64,000 nt of DNA from positions 372,001 through 436,000 of the forward strand of contig NZ_BMXV01000002.1 of the NCBI RefSeq assembly GCF_014651935.1, read 5' to 3'. Within the stretch, counting starts at the first letter, position 1; the number at the start of each line of letters is the position of its first letter. The notes beneath the pieces were generated by a model. That model made no database searches. It was not told the origin of the DNA and saw only the letters and a program-made list of their open reading frames with translations. This DNA is from Marinobacter zhanjiangensis. GTDB lineage: Bacteria; Pseudomonadota; Gammaproteobacteria; Pseudomonadales; Oleiphilaceae. The translations under genes and the position numbers were made by a program. Below are positions 58,870 to 64,000 of this stretch, piece after piece.

Positions 58870-60291
58870 ATGGTCGCTGCCACAATCACATCGTCTTGCC
58901 GGCTTCTTCCAGTGATCGCTGTGGTGTTCCTCACAGCGTGTGCCAGCCAGTCGCAATCCCCTGAACCGCCGCAGGATCTTCCCGTTGAATTTTCCGACAG
59001 TGGGCAGCAGGGAGTGCCTGACACCTGGTGGCAGGCATTTGACGATCCGCGACTGGACCGTCTGGTGACATGGGCCCTGGATGACAACCTCAGCCTTCGG
59101 GCCGGCTATCAGAGGTTGCTCCAGGCAAGGGCCTTGGCTGATCGGCAGGGTGCAGGGCTGTTTCCGTCTCTTGATGCCAACGCCGGGGCTGAACGGCAGG
59201 AATCCGATACCACTGCAACCACCAGCTACAGCGCCGGGCTGGGTGCCAGCTACGAGGTTGACCTCTGGGGGCGTGTGCAGTCGCTGACCGAAGCCGAGGA
59301 GCTTCGTGCGTCGGCTACCCTGGCGGATTACCAGGCCGCTGCCATCTCCCTCAGCGGGGAAATTGCCAGTACCTGGTTCCAGTTACTGGAGCAGCGGGCG
59401 CAGTACGACCTGGCGGAACGCCAGCTTGACACCAACGAGGATGTGCTGACGGTGATCGAAGCCCGCTTTGGCAGGGGTATGACTAACAGTGCGGATGTTC
59501 TGCGCCAGCGCCAGCTTGTCAATGCGTCCGTTGAGCGCTTAAACGAAATTGAAGGGGAGGCCGGTGTCCTGGAGCACCAGCTGGCGGTGTTGCTTGGCCA
59601 GCCGCCGGGCCGTAGCAACCTTCCCGGGGGCGATGCCTTGCCGGCGCTGCCGCCCCTGCCGGAAACCGGTGTGCCGGCAGAGCTTATCCAGCGCCGCCCG
59701 GATCTGCGCCAGGCCTGGCTGCTGATCCGGGCGGCTGATCAGGACCTGGCCGCCGCCATCAGCAACCGCTTTCCCCGGTTCTCCATCGAGGCGTCTGTCA
59801 GCTCACAGGCGAGCGACGTCAGCGATCTTTTTGACAACTGGCTGACCACGCTGGCCGGTAACCTGGTAGCGCCCCTGGTGGACGGCGGCGAGCGGCGCGC
59901 CGAAGTTCGCCGTTCCCGTGCCGTTCGTGAGGAGCTGGTGCAGGAGTATGGGCAGGCCGTACTGACCGCCATCCAGGAAGTCGAGGATGCGCTGACCCGC
60001 GGGCAACAACAGCACCAGCGCCTGGACAGCCTGAAGGAAAGGCTGCAGCTGGCCGACGCGGCTTACCGGCAACTGCGTAACCGTTATCTGAACGGGGCTG
60101 TCAGCTATATCGAAGTACTCGACGCCTTGCGGGAACAGCAGGACCTTCAACGCACCCTGTTAACCACCCGCCAGCAGTTGCTTTCCTCCCGGGTGGCGCT
60201 GTATCGGGCCCTGGCCGGGAGCATTGAAATCTCGCAAGAGCAAGAGAGCGAAAAACCACAGGACACCAGCACGGAGAATGACCCGGCATGA
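58870..60291 (+). CDS. RND efflux outer-membrane factor lipoprotein, NodT/OprM-like
   Basis: Outer-membrane channel (473 aa) of a tripartite efflux pump. The signal peptide ends in the lipobox LTAC, and the usual WWQAFDDPRLDRL segment, repeated coiled-coil halves and LIQRRPDLRQAW mark the TolC/OprM family. ATG at 58870 begins the signal peptide, with CAGGG 5-9 bp upstream; the earlier open frame looks non-coding. Its stop overlaps the adaptor start by 4 bp (ATGA). Confidence 0.92.
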   Translation: MVAATITSSCRLLPVIAVVFLTACASQSQSPEPPQDLPVEFSDSGQQGVPDTWWQAFDDPRLDRLVTWALDDNLSLRAGYQRLLQARALADRQGAGLFPSLDANAGAERQESDTTATTSYSAGLGASYEVDLWGRVQSLTEAEELRASATLADYQAAAISLSGEIASTWFQLLEQRAQYDLAERQLDTNEDVLTVIEARFGRGMTNSADVLRQRQLVNASVERLNEIEGEAGVLEHQLAVLLGQPPGRSNLPGGDALPALPPLPETGVPAELIQRRPDLRQAWLLIRAADQDLAAAISNRFPRFSIEASVSSQASDVSDLFDNWLTTLAGNLVAPLVDGGERRAEVRRSRAVREELVQEYGQAVLTAIQEVEDALTRGQQQHQRLDSLKERLQLADAAYRQLRNRYLNGAVSYIEVLDALREQQDLQRTLLTTRQQLLSSRVALYRALAGSIEISQEQESEKPQDTSTENDPA

Positions 60292-61505
60292 GCCACCCCG
60301 TTGATGAGAATGTCGTCCGTCCGGAGAGTAACAGGGCTGGCCCGCTTAAAACCGCATTCATATCCTTGCTGATCCTGCTGGTGGGCATTGCCCTGATCTG
60401 GCTGATCTTCAAGACAGAGCCCACCGCCACCCGCAAGGATGCGGCCCGGGAAACCGCCATGCTGGTGGATATCCAGACGGTAAGTCGCGGTGATTTCCGG
60501 CCCACGGTGGAAGTGATGGGGCAGGTGGCTCCGGCCCGGGAGATCATGTTGGGCTCCCGGGTCGGTGGCCAGGTAATCGGGCAGGCCGAAGGCTTCACCC
60601 CGGGCCGTCGGGTAGACGAGGGTGACGTGCTGTTGCGTATCGATCCGGCAGACTACCGCACGGTGCTGCAGCAGCGCCGCAGTGAGCTACAGCAGGCTCG
60701 CGCGGATCTGGAACTGGAACAGGGCCAGCAGGCCGTGGCCCGGCAGGAGTTCGAGCTGCTGGGGGAAGAAATCAATGCCAGTAACGAAGCACTGGTGCTT
60801 CGCAAGCCTCAGCTGGAGCAGGCCAGAGCCCGGGTGGCTGTCGCCGAGGCGGCAGTGCGGCAGGCGGAGCTCGATCTGGCCCGGACCCATGTCCGCGCGC
60901 CATTCCCCGCCCAGGTGCTCAGTCGCGAGGTGGCCCTGGGCTCCCAGGTCAGCACCGGGCAGACCCTCGGCCGGCTGGTGGGAACCGGTGAATACTGGGT
61001 GGAGGCAACGGTGCCTCTGTCCAAACTGCGCTGGTTGAGCTTTGATGGTGATCCGGGGGCCTCCGCAGCGCCGGTCACGCTGCGCCATGACACCGTCTGG
61101 CCAGATGGCGAGACCCGGGAAGGCCGGTTGCAACAACTGATTGGTGAGCTGGACGCCGACGCCCGGATGGCCCGGGTGCTGATAACGGTGGACGACCCGC
61201 TCGCAATGGACCAGGCCCGGGGGCAGCCAACCCTGATTCTCGGCACCCTGGTGCAGGCAGACATCCAGGGGCGACCACTGGAGGATGTGGTACGGCTTGA
61301 TCGGCACCTGGTTCGCCGTGAAAACACCGTGTGGGTCATGGCCGACCGCCGGCTGGAAATCCGCGATGTGGACATCGTCTTCCGCGACGAATCCTATGCC
61401 TACATCCGCGACGGTCTGGAGCATGGCGACCAGGTAATCACCAACGACCTGGCTTCTGTGGTGAAGGGTGCCCGGCTGAGACTCGAGGATGACCGCAATG
61501 AGTGA
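60288..61505 (+). CDS. RND efflux periplasmic adaptor (membrane fusion protein)
   Basis: HlyD/AcrA-like adaptor (405 aa) that bridges pump and channel. An N-terminal membrane anchor ([20 protein letters not shown]) precedes a lipoyl-type half ([31 protein letters not shown]), a helical hairpin rich in Gln, Arg and Ala (about 115-195) and a second lipoyl half ([23 protein letters not shown]), then beta-barrel and membrane-proximal domains. It is coupled to both neighbours: ATGA with the channel gene and an 8-bp overlap with the permease gene. Confidence 0.93.
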   Translation: MSHPVDENVVRPESNRAGPLKTAFISLLILLVGIALIWLIFKTEPTATRKDAARETAMLVDIQTVSRGDFRPTVEVMGQVAPAREIMLGSRVGGQVIGQAEGFTPGRRVDEGDVLLRIDPADYRTVLQQRRSELQQARADLELEQGQQAVARQEFELLGEEINASNEALVLRKPQLEQARARVAVAEAAVRQAELDLARTHVRAPFPAQVLSREVALGSQVSTGQTLGRLVGTGEYWVEATVPLSKLRWLSFDGDPGASAAPVTLRHDTVWPDGETREGRLQQLIGELDADARMARVLITVDDPLAMDQARGQPTLILGTLVQADIQGRPLEDVVRLDRHLVRRENTVWVMADRRLEIRDVDIVFRDESYAYIRDGLEHGDQVITNDLASVVKGARLRLEDDRNE

Positions 61506-64000
61506 CCAGCCGGAACGCAAGGGCTGGGTTGGCCCCATCGAGTGGATGGCCCGCAATTCCATTGCCGCCAATCTGATGATGATTCTGCTGCTGGTGGGTG
61601 GCTTCTGGATGGCCTTCCAGGTACAGAAGGAAGTCTTCCCCGAGTTCCAGCTGGATATCGTCCAGGTCACCGTCAGTTACCCGGGGGCTGCACCCGAGGA
61701 AGTGGAAAAGGGCATCCTCCTGCCGGTGGAAGAAGCGGTACAGGGTATCCAGAGCATCAAGGAGATGACCTCTACCGCCCGTGAGGGCACTGGCACCATT
61801 CAGCTGGAGCTGACCGCCGGCAGCAATCGCATGCAGGCCCTGCAGGATATCGAACAGGCGGTGGACCGTGTGCGCACCTTTCCCGAGCAGGCTGAAGAGC
61901 CCAGGGTCCGCCTGCTGACGCCCACCCGCGATGTGATGGAACTGACGTTGTATGGCGACGTCGATATCTGGACGCTGCGGCAACTCGGTGAACAGGTCCG
62001 CAACCGGCTGCTGTCGGAAGATGCCATCACCCAGGCTGCCATCAGCGACGTGCCCGGCTACATGACCAGCATCGAGATTTCCCAGCAGACCCTGCGCAAG
62101 TACAACCTGACCCTGTCCGATGTCGCCAGCCGGATCGAGCAGTCCAGCGAAGACATTCCCGCCGGTTCCATGGCCACGGAAAACGGCGACATACTGCTGA
62201 GGCTCAAGGAACGCAAGCAGTGGGCCGATGCCTTCGAGAGCATCGTCATCCTCAATGCAGCCTCTGGTGGTACTGTCACCCTCGGTGATATCGCAACCGT
62301 TCGCGATGGCTTCGAGGAAGGGGGCTTCCACTCCCGCTTCAATGGTCAGCCGTCGGTTGAAATCGAACTCTTTCGCACCGGCGACCAGTCGCCCCTGGAC
62401 ATTGCCGGGGCCGTGGAAGAGGTGATGGACGAACTGGAGGTGACCCTGCCGGAGGCCGTCAAGGTGCGTATCGACAGCAACCGGGCGGAACACTTCGAGG
62501 ACCGGATGTCCATGTTGCTGGAGAACGGCGTCATGGCAATGGTCATCGTACTGGTGATCCTCAGCCTGTTCCTGGAATATCGGCTGGCGTTCTGGATCAT
62601 GATGGGCATGACCATATCCTTTGTCGGCAGCGTGCTGTTCCTGCCGGTGGTGGGGGCCAGCATCAACATGATCTCCATGTTCGGTTTCCTCATGGTGCTG
62701 GGTATCGTGGTGGACGATGCCATCGTGGTGGGCGAGAACATCTATGAATACCGGGAACAGGGTATGGGCTTCACGGAGGCCGCCATCAAGGGCGCGCGGG
62801 ACATTGCCGGCCCGGTCACTTTCAGTATTCTCACCAATATCGTGGCCTTCATGCCCCTGCTGTTCATACCCGGCACGACGGGCAAGTTCTGGTGGCCGCT
62901 GGGGGTGGTGGTCATCCTGGTTCTGGCCATATCACTCCTGGAAGCCCTGTTCATCCTGCCGGCCCACCTGGCCCACAGCGGGCGCGGCAGTGTCACCATC
63001 TACGGCCGCTGGATGCACGGTATCCAGCGGGTGTTTTCCCGGGGGTTCCAGGCCGTGGTCGACAAGGGCTACCGGCCATTGCTGGATCTTTCCCTGCGGT
63101 TTCGCTACATCACCCTGAGCATCGCCTTTACCGTCATGGTGGTTTGTGGTGCCTATGCCGCCAGTGACCACATGGGCATGATCATGATGCCGGAGGCGCC
63201 AGCGGATGAAATCGAGGCGGGTGTGCGGCTCCCGGTAGGCACCACCTCCCAGCGGGCCGGCGAGCTGGCCATGGCGATTACCGACGATACCCGGCGGCTG
63301 TTTGAGGAAAATGACCTGGGCCGCAACGTGGAAGGCATCAAGACCAACGTCCGTGGCCAGCAATCCATTGATGTGGAGCTGGTGCTTTTCCCCGAGGAAG
63401 AGCGCGATATGACGGTCAACGAGATCATTGAACTCTGGCGGGAGGAACTGGGCGACTTCAAGGGCGTGGACCAGATTACCTTTGAGGCCGAGCAGGGCCC
63501 GGGCAGCTGGCGCGACGATATCAGCGTTGATCTGAGCCATACCGACATCGATATCCTGGCACAGGCCAGCCAGCGTTTCGTCGACGAGCTGGAACAGCTC
63601 GGCCAGACCCGTAACGTCAATGACAACTACAGCACCGGCAAACCCCAGTTCGATATCAGCCTTACCGACGAGGGCAGGGCACTGGGCCTGACCGGGGCCG
63701 ACGTGGGCCGGCAGTTGCGGGATGCCTTCTACGGCAGCATTGCCCTGCGACAGTTGCGGGGCATCAACGAGAATGAAATCCGGGTACGGCTGCCGGAATA
63801 CCAGCGCCGGGACCTTCACTACCTGGACAATTTCGTGATTCGCACTGCCGGGGGTCAGGAAGTGCCACTGCTGGACGTGGCCGAGATCACCATCAGTGAA
63901 TCCTTCCGTTCCATCGATCGTCGTGATGGTCGCCGGGTGATCACGGTTGGCACCGATGTGGAACCCAAGTCCGCCACCCGCCAGGTGCTGGACGTGGTTC
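61498..64000 (+). CDS. RND efflux permease (partial, cut by window end)
   Basis: The ATG at 61498 overlaps the adaptor gene; 834 codons are visible and the frame remains open at the edge. It is an AcrB/HAE-type permease: an N-terminal helix ([16 protein letters not shown]), a pore domain, then [26 protein letters not shown] with the Asp pair of the proton relay in TM4, and a second periplasmic half. Full members are about 1020-1050 aa, so roughly 200 residues are missing. The N-terminus ([13 protein letters not shown]) and divergence from AcrB suggest the less-studied HAE/MMPL-like group; substrate unknown. Confidence 0.93.
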   Translation, partial: MSDQPERKGWVGPIEWMARNSIAANLMMILLLVGGFWMAFQVQKEVFPEFQLDIVQVTVSYPGAAPEEVEKGILLPVEEAVQGIQSIKEMTSTAREGTGTIQLELTAGSNRMQALQDIEQAVDRVRTFPEQAEEPRVRLLTPTRDVMELTLYGDVDIWTLRQLGEQVRNRLLSEDAITQAAISDVPGYMTSIEISQQTLRKYNLTLSDVASRIEQSSEDIPAGSMATENGDILLRLKERKQWADAFESIVILNAASGGTVTLGDIATVRDGFEEGGFHSRFNGQPSVEIELFRTGDQSPLDIAGAVEEVMDELEVTLPEAVKVRIDSNRAEHFEDRMSMLLENGVMAMVIVLVILSLFLEYRLAFWIMMGMTISFVGSVLFLPVVGASINMISMFGFLMVLGIVVDDAIVVGENIYEYREQGMGFTEAAIKGARDIAGPVTFSILTNIVAFMPLLFIPGTTGKFWWPLGVVVILVLAISLLEALFILPAHLAHSGRGSVTIYGRWMHGIQRVFSRGFQAVVDKGYRPLLDLSLRFRYITLSIAFTVMVVCGAYAASDHMGMIMMPEAPADEIEAGVRLPVGTTSQRAGELAMAITDDTRRLFEENDLGRNVEGIKTNVRGQQSIDVELVLFPEEERDMTVNEIIELWREELGDFKGVDQITFEAEQGPGSWRDDISVDLSHTDIDILAQASQRFVDELEQLGQTRNVNDNYSTGKPQFDISLTDEGRALGLTGADVGRQLRDAFYGSIALRQLRGINENEIRVRLPEYQRRDLHYLDNFVIRTAGGQEVPLLDVAEITISESFRSIDRRDGRRVITVGTDVEPKSATRQVLDVV

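Overview
The window looks like a chromosomal segment of a marine gammaproteobacterium, most likely Marinobacter or a close relative. The inference rests on moderately G+C-rich codon use, Pseudomonas/Marinobacter-type gene orders (pyrD-rmf-rlmKL; tesA divergent from an ABC ATPase/FtsX-like permease pair), fatty-acid oxidation genes, a BCCT osmolyte transporter, and many gammaproteobacterial housekeeping proteins. No IS element, prophage, integron or CRISPR array was seen. Most of the window is core genome, with a looser accessory stretch at about 33.3-41.8 kb.

Layout. 0-5 kb: a MotB/OmpA-like envelope protein, a GNAT-C39 peptidase fusion divergent from a RimK-like ATP-grasp ligase with an RLAN-type N-terminus, and a cation diffusion facilitator. 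5-10 kb: pyrD, rmf, rlmKL and an unknown protein resembling a degenerate DEDD nuclease. 10-12.2 kb: a 620-bp hairpin-rich gap carrying one copy of a dispersed repeat, an M18 aminopeptidase, and tRNA-Asn with a clear promoter and terminator. 12.2-18.1 kb: YheT-like hydrolase, tesA, ATPase/permease pair, and a periplasmic solute-binding protein. 18.3-25.1 kb: a coupled SCP2-like/iron-alcohol-dehydrogenase pair, a BepA-like lipoprotein protease, two coupled hotdog thioesterases, htpG behind a sigma32-like promoter, a nested inverted-repeat element (second copy of the 10-kb repeat), and a DUF2835 protein. 25-33.4 kb: a candidate 59-aa ORF, katG, dusC, a thiolase/multifunctional beta-oxidation pair, and a SIMPL protein.

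33.4-46.9 kb holds patatin phospholipase, thioesterase, a possible patatin relic, YrhK-like and DUF2254 membrane proteins, an EEP phosphatase, an acidic PRC-barrel protein, a deoxyribosyltransferase-like enzyme, a MaoC-like protein, a BON lipoprotein, a 1236-aa AsmA protein, and a Mut7-C protein coupled to an unknown gene. 47-58.6 kb is mostly minus-strand and stress-related: USP, YciC-like protein, RhlG-like reductase, bicupin, OsmC-YcaO fusion, then USP-BCCT-USP-Lon-like protease with overlapping genes, and a GNAT. 58.9-64 kb is a tripartite RND efflux operon (outer-membrane factor, adaptor, permease) cut by the window edge.

The most promising little-described systems are the ATP-grasp/GNAT-C39 pair (a predicted peptide-synthesis or peptide-tagging module), the OsmC-YcaO fusion, and the structured dispersed repeat with copies near 10.4 kb and 24.8 kb. 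All functions are read from sequence motifs and family knowledge; no search was run.
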